Shown: positions 1-8,568 of the stretch, in pieces
Numbering within the stretch: the stretch's first letter is position 1
Layout: every line of letters begins with the position of its first letter
NCBI RefSeq assembly: GCF_001701025.1
Contig: NZ_CP016793.1
Span: 2,356,001 to 2,420,000 of the forward strand
DNA from: Lentzea guizhouensis
GTDB lineage: Bacteria > Actinomycetota > Actinomycetes > Mycobacteriales > Pseudonocardiaceae
Direction of reading: 5' to 3'
DNA length: 64,000 bases
Position numbers and translations under genes: made by a program
The notes under the pieces: model-generated
The model's input: the letters and a program-made list of their open reading frames with translations, nothing else
What the model was told of the DNA's origin: nothing
The model's database searches: none

Positions 1-330
1 CAGCACCTCCCGCTTGGGCAGGAAGTGCCGCGCCACGTCCAGCATCACGCCACGCCACGCGAACCGCGGGTGGTCGACGACCTCGCAGGCCGGGATGACC
101 TGCGGCTTGTCCCCCGCCGCCCGGAACGCGCCGGGCCCGAGCAGCTGCCGCAGGGTCTGCAGCGCGTTCATCTCGCCCTCGGCGTCGTGCGCCTCGATCA
201 GCACGCCGTCCTCGGACGAGACCAGCCGGTAGCCGCCGGGCGGACCGTCGACGAGCACGGTCTCCCAGCCCTGGTAGGGAACGAGTCTTCCGCCGTCCAC
301 ATAGGACACCGGGCGTGGCAGCAGGTTCAT
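1..330 (-). CDS. Beta-N-acetylhexosaminidase, GH20 family (N-terminal part)
   Basis: The first 110 residues of a glycoside hydrolase family 20 enzyme, cut by the window edge. Residues 1-85 resemble the GH20b N-terminal domain. Residues 86-103 (DHPRFAWRGVMLDVARHF) are the hallmark opening of the GH20 barrel. The catalytic Asp-Glu pair lies outside the window. No signal peptide is visible, so a cytoplasmic enzyme acting on imported chitobiose is likely. Its ATG overlaps the stop of the upstream permease (ATGA), so it is the last visible gene of the sugar-import operon. Family assignment is firm; substrate is inferred. Confidence 0.85.
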   Translation of the reverse strand, partial: MNLLPRPVSYVDGGRLVPYQGWETVLVDGPPGGYRLVSSEDGVLIEAHDAEGEMNALQTLRQLLGPGAFRAAGDKPQVIPACEVVDHPRFAWRGVMLDVARHFLPKREVL

Positions 331-1160
331 CCCTTCACCGCCCCGGCGAGCCCGGAGACGAGCCGGCGCTGGACGAAGATGAAGAAGACGAGCACAGGGA
401 TGGTCATCAGGGTGGAGCCCGCCATGATCGCGCCCCAATCGTTCTGGTCGGGTTTGACGAAGACCTGGAGAGCCAGTGGCAGGGTCTGGTTCTCCACAGC
501 GGAGATGATGAACGTCTTGGCGAACAGGAAGTCGTTCCAGGCGTGGATGAACGACAGCACGGACGTCGCCACCAGGCCCGGCGCGACGAGCGGGAACAGC
601 ACCTGCCAGAGGAACCGGAACCGCGAGGCGCCGTCCAGGGTGGCGGCCTCCTCCAGCTCCACCGGCACCGCGGCGACGAACCCGCGCAGCATCCAGATCG
701 CGAACGGCAGGCTGAACGCCAGGTGCACCAGCACGAGCGAGCCCAGGTGGTTCAGGCCGAACACCGGGACCGAGTCACCGACCGACCGCATCAGGAAGAA
801 CAACGGCACGGTCAGCGCCTCGACCGGCACCATCTGCACGACCAGCAGCATGATCAGCAACGTGGTGCGGCTGCGGAACCGGAAGCGGGTCAGCGCGGTG
901 GCGGCGAGGAACGAGATCAGGATGCTCAGCGCCACCACGATCAGCGCCACGACGATGCTGTTGAGGAAGTAGCGCCCGAAGTTCGCCACGGTCAGCGCTC
1001 GGGTGAAGCTGTCGAGCGTCGGCCGGGTCGTCCACGGCACCGGGTCGGCCGAGATGATCTCGTCCTCCGGCTTGAACGCGGACAGCACCATCCAGAACAG
1101 CGGGAACGCGACGACGCCCGCGATGACGAGGACGAACGCCTCGGTCAGCCAACGCTTCAC
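327..1160 (-). CDS. Carbohydrate ABC transporter permease (MalG-like)
   Basis: A 277-residue inner-membrane permease with about six hydrophobic segments. The EAA loop near residues 185-200 (ELEEAATLDGASRFRFLW) contacts the ATPase. The start is GTG (VKRWLTEAF) because it overlaps the previous stop as GTGA; the open frame reaches further upstream but only as antisense-like Arg-rich sequence. It pairs with the next permease and the lipoprotein upstream. No ATPase gene is present, as usual for actinobacterial CUT1 systems that share an MsiK-type ATPase. Confidence 0.9.
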   Translation of the reverse strand: MKRWLTEAFVLVIAGVVAFPLFWMVLSAFKPEDEIISADPVPWTTRPTLDSFTRALTVANFGRYFLNSIVVALIVVALSILISFLAATALTRFRFRSRTTLLIMLLVVQMVPVEALTVPLFFLMRSVGDSVPVFGLNHLGSLVLVHLAFSLPFAIWMLRGFVAAVPVELEEAATLDGASRFRFLWQVLFPLVAPGLVATSVLSFIHAWNDFLFAKTFIISAVENQTLPLALQVFVKPDQNDWGAIMAGSTLMTIPVLVFFIFVQRRLVSGLAGAVKG

Positions 1161-2047
1161 AGCGCCTCCCCGCAACGGCGCAGCGCGCGCAGGTAGAACA
1201 GCGTGATCGCCAGCAAAAGCACGGTCATCACGACACCGATCGCCGCGCCCAGCCCGTACTCCGACGCCGCGAACGCCTGCTGGTAGGCGTAGACGTTGAG
1301 CACGAGGTTGCGCCCGGCGATGCCGCCGCCGTTGGTCATCACGTAGATCTGCGTGAAGATCTTGAAGTCCCAGATGATCGACTGGATCGTCACCACGAGG
1401 ATGATCGGCCGCAGCAGTGGGAGGATCACGCTCCAGGCCGTGCGGAACGCCGACGCGCCGTCGAGCGCCGCGGCCTCCAGCACCTCGCCCGGGATCGCCT
1501 TGATGCCCGCGTAGAGCGTGACCATGACGAACGGGAACGAGCACCAGATCACCTGGGCGGCGACGAGCCCGAACGCGGTCCACTTGTCGAACGTCCAGGA
1601 GTAGCCCTGGATGCCGAGGACCTCGTTGACGAACCCGAAGTTCGCGTCGAACAGGAACAGCCAGATCGTCGACCCGGCGACGGCGGGCGTGGACCACGCG
1701 CCGAGCGCCGCCAGGAACAACGTCATCCGCACCCACGTCCTGACCCGCGTGGCCAGGATCGCGAGGAAGGCGCCCACGAGCAGCGTGCCGACCACGCAGA
1801 CCGCCGCGAAGGCGACGGTCTGCCCGAGCACCGTCCAGAACTGCTGGTCACCCAGCAGCTTCTGGTAGTTGCCGAGACCGAGGAACTGCAGCGGCGCACC
1901 GCCGCTCACCTGCTCCTGGCCGTAGTCGAAGAGCGAGATGAGCACCAGCTGGTAGATCGGGTAGGCCAGCAGGCCCGCGAGCACCAGCAGCGCTGGAGCC
2001 AGGTAGGCGAACGCGGTCCGCCCCTGACCTCTGGCCGTCACGCTCAC
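1157..2047 (-). CDS. Carbohydrate ABC transporter permease (MalF-like)
   Basis: A 296-residue CUT1 permease. After a short N-terminus comes a transmembrane helix (YLAPALLVLAGLLAYPIYQL), then five more. The EAA motif reads EVLEAAALDGASAFRTAW. GTG at 2047 is chosen because it overlaps the stop of the binding-protein gene (GTGA); a second in-frame GTG lies two codons later. It forms a membrane heterodimer with the downstream permease. The sugar is probably GlcNAc or chito-oligosaccharide, judged by the adjoining GH20 gene and dre sites. Confidence 0.9.
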   Translation of the reverse strand: MSVTARGQGRTAFAYLAPALLVLAGLLAYPIYQLVLISLFDYGQEQVSGGAPLQFLGLGNYQKLLGDQQFWTVLGQTVAFAAVCVVGTLLVGAFLAILATRVRTWVRMTLFLAALGAWSTPAVAGSTIWLFLFDANFGFVNEVLGIQGYSWTFDKWTAFGLVAAQVIWCSFPFVMVTLYAGIKAIPGEVLEAAALDGASAFRTAWSVILPLLRPIILVVTIQSIIWDFKIFTQIYVMTNGGGIAGRNLVLNVYAYQQAFAASEYGLGAAIGVVMTVLLLAITLFYLRALRRCGEAL

Positions 2048-3321
2048 GACGTGAAGGCCGCGTTCATCGTCTTGGCGGCGTCGGCGGTGGCCGTGTCGAC
2101 GTTCTTCGCGCCGGTGACGACCTCCTGCAGCATCGTCGGCAGCACCGACTGCGCCTCGATCTTCGCCCACGCCGGGGTGACGGGGACGAACTTCGTGCCC
2201 GCCTGCAGGGTCTTGGTGAACGGCTCCAGGAACTTGTCGGAGTCCGCGACCTGCTTCTGCACGTCGGTGAACGTCGGCAGGTTGCCCATCGCCGTGTACA
2301 TCTTCTGCTGGTACTTCTTCGACGCGAGCAGCTGCGTGAACTCGGTCGCGAGCGTCTTGCGCTGGGTGCCCTTCATGACGCCGAGCAGGTTGCCGCCGGC
2401 GAAGGCGGGTGCGATCGAGCCCGCGGTCTTGCCGGGCAGCGGCACGACGGCGTACTTGCCGGCGGCGCTGCTGGCGTCCACGGACTTGCGGTTGAAGTCG
2501 CCGCCGATGGTCATGGCCGCCTTGCCGGCGCGGAACGCCTCGACGCTCGCGTCACCGCCGTTGCCGGCGCAGGTGGCGGGCGGGCAGATGTCGTCCTTGA
2601 TCAGCTCGGTGTACTTGGCGACACCGGCCCTGGCCTCGGCGCTGTCGATGGCGGCGGTGAACTTGCCGCCGTCGGACTTGGCGATCTCACCGCCGTTGCC
2701 CCAGATGAAGGGCAGCGCGGCGAACAGGTACTTGCCGCCGGCGGAGATGCCGATCAGTTCAGGCTTGCGCTGCCGGATCTGGCGCGCGGTCGTGGCGATC
2801 TCGTCGAGCGTCGTCGGCGGCTTGAGGCCGAGCTCGGTGAAGACGTCCGTGCGGTAGTAGAGGGCGCGCACGCCGACGAACCACGGCACGCCGTAGGTCT
2901 TGCCGTCGACCTTGGCCGTGTCGAGGATCGTCGGGACCAGGTCCTTGGACTCGCTCCACGAGCCGAGGTCCAGCTCGGAGAAACCGCCGGCGGAGACGTA
3001 GCCCGCGAGGTCGGTGTTGCCGAACTCGGCCACGTCCGGCGCGCTCTTGGGGTCGCTGAAGGCGGCCTTGAAGCGTTCCGCGCGGCTCGACACCTGGATG
3101 TACTGCACGTCGACGGTCACGCCGCTGTGCTTGCCCTGGAACTCGCTGATCGCCTCCTTGACGACCGCCTCCTTGGGCCCGCGGTTGACCTCGTCGAACA
3201 GCCACACCCGCAGCTGCCCGGTCTTCTCGTCCCCTGCCGTGTTCGTGGGTCCGGACTGCACCGGAGCGCAGGCGACCACCGCGCCCACGCCCAGCACGGC
3301 CACGAGTGCCTTCAGCCTCAT
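2044..3321 (-). CDS. Extracellular sugar-binding lipoprotein (CUT1 ABC transporter)
   Basis: A 425-residue solute-binding protein. It has a lipoprotein signal peptide with lipobox VVAC (lipidated Cys18), then a type-1 fold starting LRVWLFDEVNRGP. It captures sugar outside the membrane and hands it to the two permeases that follow with 4-base overlaps. A GGAGGG ribosome site lies just before the ATG. Upstream are a TTGCA/TGCAA palindrome and a dre-like site at the end of cutC, so control by DasR plus another factor is plausible. An NgcE or DasA-like ligand range is inferred from context. Confidence 0.88.
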   Translation of the reverse strand: MRLKALVAVLGVGAVVACAPVQSGPTNTAGDEKTGQLRVWLFDEVNRGPKEAVVKEAISEFQGKHSGVTVDVQYIQVSSRAERFKAAFSDPKSAPDVAEFGNTDLAGYVSAGGFSELDLGSWSESKDLVPTILDTAKVDGKTYGVPWFVGVRALYYRTDVFTELGLKPPTTLDEIATTARQIRQRKPELIGISAGGKYLFAALPFIWGNGGEIAKSDGGKFTAAIDSAEARAGVAKYTELIKDDICPPATCAGNGGDASVEAFRAGKAAMTIGGDFNRKSVDASSAAGKYAVVPLPGKTAGSIAPAFAGGNLLGVMKGTQRKTLATEFTQLLASKKYQQKMYTAMGNLPTFTDVQKQVADSDKFLEPFTKTLQAGTKFVPVTPAWAKIEAQSVLPTMLQEVVTGAKNVDTATADAAKTMNAAFTS

Positions 3322-3334
3322 CGCGCCCTCCGTA

Positions 3335-3349
3335 TTGCATATAGTGCAA
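3335..3349. promoter_or_regulatory. Palindrome upstream of sugar-binding protein gene
   Basis: TTGCA-TATAG-TGCAA is a perfect 5-5-5 inverted repeat 14 bases before the start codon. On the minus strand it contains CTATAT, which could itself be the -10 element. A repressor here would block both promoter and ribosome access. The regulator is unknown. Confidence 0.45.
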
Positions 3350-3394
3350 CAGCCATTTCACAGGAAGCAACGTGAGACTAGAACGGGATGCGCT

Positions 3395-3410
3395 AAGGGT
3401 CTAGACCAGA
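3395..3410. promoter_or_regulatory. dre-like site (DasR operator) upstream of the transporter operon
   Basis: The core GGTCTAGACC (3398-3407) is a perfect 10-bp palindrome. Read on the minus strand the extended site is CTGGTCTAGACCCT, close to the Streptomyces DasR consensus ACTGGTCTAGACCACT. It overlaps the cutC stop codon and sits about 80 bp before the binding-protein start. Operator identity rests on motif match only. Confidence 0.7.
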
Positions 3411-4060
3411 CGGTTGATCCATTGCCGAACTGATGCCTGGTCGACCGGTTCGTCCCACCCGCCAGGCCGCACGGCGCTGCCGACGTGGAACGCGGTGATG
3501 CCCGCTTCCAGCAGCTCGCCGACGTGGTGGGGCTGCAGGCCGCCACCGACCAGAAGAGTGGGCGGCTGGGCGTTGACCAGCTCTTTCAGGATCTCCCTGC
3601 CCGCTTCGACGCCCTTGCGGTGGCCGGCGGCGAGCACGGTGTCGCAACCGAGCCCGGCGACCGTCCGCCAGCCCCTGCGCACGTCGGTGGAGTTGTCGAG
3701 CGCGCGGTGGAAGGTCCACGCGCAGCCTTCGAGCTCGGCGACGAGGTTGAGGGTGACGCCCTCGTCGATCTCCCCTTCGGCGTCGAGGAAGCCGAGGACG
3801 AACTCGGTGGCGCCCGCCTCCCTGAGCTCGGCGGCGGTCCGGCGGAGCTGCCTCAGGTCTTTGGGCGCGAACCCGTTCTGGTCGCGCAACATGACCCTGA
3901 TGGGCAGGTCGGTCGCCTTCCGCACCTCCGTGAAGGTGGCGACCGACGGCGTGAGCCCGTCCGCGGCCATGTCGGCGACGAGCTCGAGGCGGTGCGCACC
4001 GCCCTCCTGCGCTGCTTCCGCGTCCCTGGCGTCGAGTGCGATGACTTCGAGAATCGGCAT
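3401..4060 (-). CDS. cutC: CutC family protein
   Basis: A 219-residue TIM-barrel protein of the CutC family. It opens MPILEVIALDARDAEAAQEGGAHRLEL in two overlapping motifs typical of the family and carries GLTPS, LRDQNGF, FHRALD and the glycine-rich phosphate-binding end (LVGGGLQPHHV). The family was named for copper homeostasis, but that role is doubtful and the function is not established. Here it leads the GH20 sugar operon and is flanked by dre-like sites, which suggests a role in amino-sugar metabolism. There is no Shine-Dalgarno sequence; the ATG overlaps the operator. Confidence 0.82.
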   Translation of the reverse strand: MPILEVIALDARDAEAAQEGGAHRLELVADMAADGLTPSVATFTEVRKATDLPIRVMLRDQNGFAPKDLRQLRRTAAELREAGATEFVLGFLDAEGEIDEGVTLNLVAELEGCAWTFHRALDNSTDVRRGWRTVAGLGCDTVLAAGHRKGVEAGREILKELVNAQPPTLLVGGGLQPHHVGELLEAGITAFHVGSAVRPGGWDEPVDQASVRQWINRLV

Positions 4061-4072
4061 GGTCTAGACCAT
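4059..4072. promoter_or_regulatory. Perfect dre-like site overlapping the cutC start codon
   Basis: ATGGTCTAGACCAT is a perfect 14-bp palindrome matching the DasR consensus core TGGTCTAGACCA. Its last bases are the first two of the cutC ATG. On the minus strand CACTAT (4076-4071) could serve as -10, putting the transcript start inside the operator and giving an almost leaderless mRNA. Confidence 0.75.
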
Positions 4073-4412
4073 AGTGGGCAATTCCATGTGCTTTCGCTAA
4101 TCCGGGAGCGGATTCTCGTATCCCCGCGTCCGAGTGTGTATCTGCGTCTGGTTTCCACGCTCTTGTAGTGGTGAGCGACAGACGTGGGGCGAGGCGTCAG
4201 CCGGTTCGAGGGGTGCCGGCTGGCGCGGAGCTCCCGCACAGGCGGCCCGTGATGAGGAGGGGGAATCACGGGCCGCTGGCATGTCCGGAGGAGGATGTGG
4301 CGCACGGTTGGTGTGATACTGCTCCAATCGAGTGAATTTTGTATCTACCGCCCAGTCGGCGCCTCCTGACCTGGCGAACGGCGCTGACAGGGCGGCCGAT
4401 CGGAGGTGCTGC
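4073..4412. other. Intergenic region with a strong 12-bp hairpin
   Basis: No gene is supported here. At 4242-4276 there is a perfect 12-bp inverted repeat, GCGGCCCGTGAT (4242-4253) and ATCACGGGCCGC (4265-4276), around an 11-base purine loop (GAGGAGGGGGA). No T-run follows, so it is not a classic terminator; a structured leader of the sigma-factor mRNA or a protein-binding site are alternatives. Confidence 0.5.
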
Positions 4413-5018
4413 GTGGACGAGCTGCACACGGCGGATGACCGACCGCCGTGGGACGGGCTGGAAGGCACCGAACGGCATGCGGTCTGCGTCGCGGCCGCAC
4501 GCGAAGGCAACCGCAACGCACTCGACGTGCTGGTGGCCGAGCTGACCCCACTGGTGTGGCACGTAGCCCGCGGCCAGGGCCTGGACAGGGCCGCCGCGGA
4601 AGACGTGGTGCAGACCGTGTGGCTCGCATTCCTCCGCAAGATCGACAGCATCAAGGAACCGCGCGCCCTCGTCGGCTACCTGGTCGTCACGACCAGGCGT
4701 GAAGCCCGGCGGACCTGGACACCCAACAAGCGCGAGACCCACCTGTCCGACGAGTTCGCCGAACAACTGGAGTCCGACACCGGCCTGCCGGAGGACGTGA
4801 CATTGATGGACGACCGCGACCGCAGGCTGTGGCTCGCGTTCGGCCGGTTGACCACCAAGTGCCAGGAACTGCTCCGGCTCACCGTGCTCGCGGGTCGCGC
4901 CGAGTACCGAGCAGTCGCCGAAGCACTCGCCATGCCCCACGGCAGCATCGGTCCGACCAGGGGACGGTGCCTGAACCTGTTGCGCAGCTACCTGGACACG
5001 GAAGGAGGATCGCGGTGA
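4413..5018 (+). CDS. RNA polymerase sigma factor, sigma-70/ECF type
   Basis: A 201-residue sigma factor. Region 2 is AAAEDVVQTVWLAFLRKI followed by EPRALVGYLVVTTRREARR. The region 4 helix-turn-helix is YRAVAEALAMPHGSIGPTRG, the typical form SIGPTRGR. GTG at 4413 is chosen because CGGAGG precedes it at good spacing; the upstream GTG at 4332 has no ribosome site. The stop overlaps the next gene (GTGA). Sigma factors of this subfamily in actinomycetes often sit beside genes for CHAT-domain or effector proteins. No recognisable anti-sigma factor adjoins. Confidence 0.88.
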   Translation: MDELHTADDRPPWDGLEGTERHAVCVAAAREGNRNALDVLVAELTPLVWHVARGQGLDRAAAEDVVQTVWLAFLRKIDSIKEPRALVGYLVVTTRREARRTWTPNKRETHLSDEFAEQLESDTGLPEDVTLMDDRDRRLWLAFGRLTTKCQELLRLTVLAGRAEYRAVAEALAMPHGSIGPTRGRCLNLLRSYLDTEGGSR

Positions 5019-5500
5019 ACGAGATCGACCCGCGCGACGACCGCAGGGGCCTTGAGGACACCGCAGTCCTCTCCGAACTGAACAGGCTCGTCGACGAGCT
5101 GGATCCGCCTCCGGCAGACCTGGTCGACCGCGTGAAGTTCGCGATCGCCCTGGAAGACCTCGACGTCGAAGTGGCCCGCTGGGAACGCGCGGGCTCCTTC
5201 GCCGGCGTCCGAGGCGGCCAGACGGGCACGATCACGTTCACCGTCGACAACCTCACCCTGATGGTGAACTTCACCTCCACCGGCTCCCGCCACCGCATCG
5301 ACGGGTGGCTGGTGCCGGCCGGGGAGCACACGGTGGAGGTGCGCGTCGCCGACCACAAGTCGTCGTGCACCCAGGCGGACGACGGCGGGCGGTTCGTGCT
5401 GCCGGACGTGCCGGCCGGGACCACGCAGATCCTGGTGCACCTGGTGAACTCGCACGGGGAGCCGGGCCGGACAGTGGTGACACCGACGATCATGCTTTAG
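5015..5500 (+). CDS. Conserved hypothetical protein co-transcribed with the sigma factor
   Basis: A 161-residue soluble protein with no signal peptide or membrane segment. Residues 1-60 are acidic and helical (ELNRLVDELDPPPADLVDRVKF). Residues 75-161 are a predicted beta-sandwich (GTITFTVDNLTLMVNFTST, then a carboxypeptidase-regulatory-like repeat with DGGRFVLPDVPAGTTQILVH). Its GTG overlaps the sigma stop and GGAGG lies just before. From memory of actinobacterial genomes, similar proteins sit between such a sigma factor and a CHAT-domain protein; no CHAT gene follows here. A regulatory role is inferred. Confidence 0.75.
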   Translation: MNEIDPRDDRRGLEDTAVLSELNRLVDELDPPPADLVDRVKFAIALEDLDVEVARWERAGSFAGVRGGQTGTITFTVDNLTLMVNFTSTGSRHRIDGWLVPAGEHTVEVRVADHKSSCTQADDGGRFVLPDVPAGTTQILVHLVNSHGEPGRTVVTPTIML

Positions 5501-5636
5501 CGCTGTGACCGCCGGTTCGCCCGGCGGGTTCGAGGGGATTGGCGCGGCAGGTTGGGGTTGGGGGCGTGCCGCGCCCGCACTGGGGTTCTGACTGGGGACC
5601 GGCTCGCAGCTGACCTGTGCGGCAGGAGGTGGCGAC

Positions 5637-6178
5637 GTGCCCGAGGCCGCTGCTGTCACCGGGTCCTTCCAGGCTGTCCAGGACGGAGTCGCTGAACGCA
5701 TTCGCGAGCTCCGAACCACGCTGGAGGGAGTCGCGCGAATCCGGGCTCGGTTCAAGGCGGGGAGCGGCCAGGGCCGACCTCGCCGGCAGCTGCACAACCG
5801 TGGGTCGCGGAAACGCGAGCTGGGTTGCCCAAGTACCAGACCAGCGGTGTCTACCGCACCTCCGACGGCCGTACCAATCTGGTGCAGAGCGGCCGCGAGC
5901 CGGACGGGGAGCACGACCGCATCAACGATCACCTGGTTCAACTCGGAATCGGCCGTCCCAGCGCGAGCGTCGAGGCGTCGAACCACGTCGAGATCAAGGT
6001 CGGCTGGCGGATGCGGCAAGGTGGAGTCGACCGCGTCGAACTGGTGGTCAACAACGAGCTCTGCAACGGGGCACTTTCCTGTTCCCGGTTGCTCCCCTAC
6101 GTGCTCGGGCCGGGCCAAACGTTGGTCGTGCACGATCCGGTACGGTCGCGAGAGTTCCGCGGAAAGGACGTGCGGTGA
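5637..6178 (+). pseudogene. DddA/SCP1.201-like deaminase toxin, apparent -1 frameshift
   Basis: The start at 5637 follows a strong site (CAGGAGGT). The first about 41 codons encode a helical N-terminus (VAERIRELRTTLEGVARIRARF). The rest of the protein is in another frame, which reads WVAETRAGLPKYQTSGVY and on to 6178. One extra G in the run 5759-5762 would join the two into about 180 residues. The C-terminal part has the deaminase signature: NHVEIKVGWRMR (zinc His and catalytic Glu), then NNELCNGALSCSRLLP with the two zinc cysteines, then PGQTLVVHDP. Members of this fold deaminate cytosine in DNA or other nucleic acid. The immunity gene overlaps its stop. Frameshift could be real, programmed or a sequence error. 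Confidence 0.72.
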
Positions 6179-6636
6179 GCTACACGCTCGACATTTGGTA
6201 CTACCACGGCGACAACCGCGCTGATGAGCCTGTTGCTGTCACCTCCGTCGCGGAACTCGACGACGTCCTGTCCTACGTGATGAACCACCCGCAACCGCAC
6301 CCGACGCAGATCGCCGCGAGGGAACTACCGAGATTCGGAGTCCTGGAGATCCCGGACCGGATGTTCAAGTTGGACGCGCGGCAAGGATTCGGTGCGTTGC
6401 ACTACGTCGGCCCGGCCCCCGACAGCACGGCTGACGAGGTCGGCTACTGGGTGACTCGCGCCGTTGAACTCGCAGAAGGTGCACCGACCTTGTACGTCGA
6501 CAAGGACAACAAGTCGGAGTTCCCACCGGACGCCGCGATACGAGTGGACCAGGTTCGGGACGCCCTCCTGGAGTTCCAGCGAACCGGCTCCCGCCCGACC
6601 TGTGTGGAGTGGCAGGCCACCGAACCGGCTTGCTGA
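6175..6636 (+). CDS. Imm1 family immunity protein
   Basis: A 153-residue cytoplasmic protein starting MSYTLDIWYYHGD. It has the family pattern: strands near residues 35-50, GFGALHYVG, a Tyr-Trp-Val stretch, then EFPPDAAIRVDQVRDALLEF and a TGSRPTCVEWQ end. Imm1 proteins neutralise deaminase toxins of polymorphic toxin systems. Its GTG overlaps the toxin stop (GTGA), so the two are translated together, as expected for toxin and antidote. The open frame extends upstream to 5617 but that part lies over the toxin gene and is not used. Confidence 0.82.
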   Translation: MSYTLDIWYYHGDNRADEPVAVTSVAELDDVLSYVMNHPQPHPTQIAARELPRFGVLEIPDRMFKLDARQGFGALHYVGPAPDSTADEVGYWVTRAVELAEGAPTLYVDKDNKSEFPPDAAIRVDQVRDALLEFQRTGSRPTCVEWQATEPAC

Positions 6637-6657
6637 AGGCACCACACCGAAGCCGAA

Positions 6658-6689
6658 AGGCCCGGCCCCGCCGAAGCGGAACCGGGCCT
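6658..6689. terminator. Hairpin between convergent imm1 and groEL
   Basis: AGGCCCGG (6658-6665) pairs with CCGGGCCT (6682-6689) around a 16-base loop. It sits in the gap between two genes that converge and can act from both sides. Confidence 0.6.
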
Positions 6690-6717
6690 CCCGAAGTGGA
6701 GCAGGTGCGGCTAGGAC

Positions 6718-8457
<1,740 letters not shown>

Positions 8458-8479
8458 TCACCTTCCCAGCCTCACATCT

Positions 8480-8506
8480 TTGGCACTCGACAGAGCCGAG
8501 TGCTAA
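8480..8506. promoter_or_regulatory. CIRCE element 1 (HrcA operator)
   Basis: TTGGCACTC-N9-GAGTGCTAA differs from the CIRCE consensus TTAGCACTC-N9-GAGTGCTAA at one base. It lies about 140 bp before groEL. Confidence 0.9.
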
Positions 8507-8513
8507 GACGTGT

Positions 8514-8540
8514 TTAGCACTCGGGCACGGCGAGTGCAAG
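8514..8540. promoter_or_regulatory. CIRCE element 2 (HrcA operator)
   Basis: TTAGCACTC-N9-GAGTGCAAG has a perfect left arm and a right arm with one change. It lies 7 bp from element 1, so two HrcA dimers could bind side by side. Confidence 0.88.
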
Positions 8541-8568
8541 CGACCCGGGGTGAACCCGGGCGTGAACC

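Noticed and set aside
4281..4316. Eleven-codon leader peptide MSGGGCGARLV
   Set aside because: Too short to support without transcript data; mentioned only with the hairpin.
4332..4412. Upstream GTG start for the sigma factor
   Set aside because: No Shine-Dalgarno sequence; the extension lacks sigma features, while GTG 4413 has CGGAGG before it.
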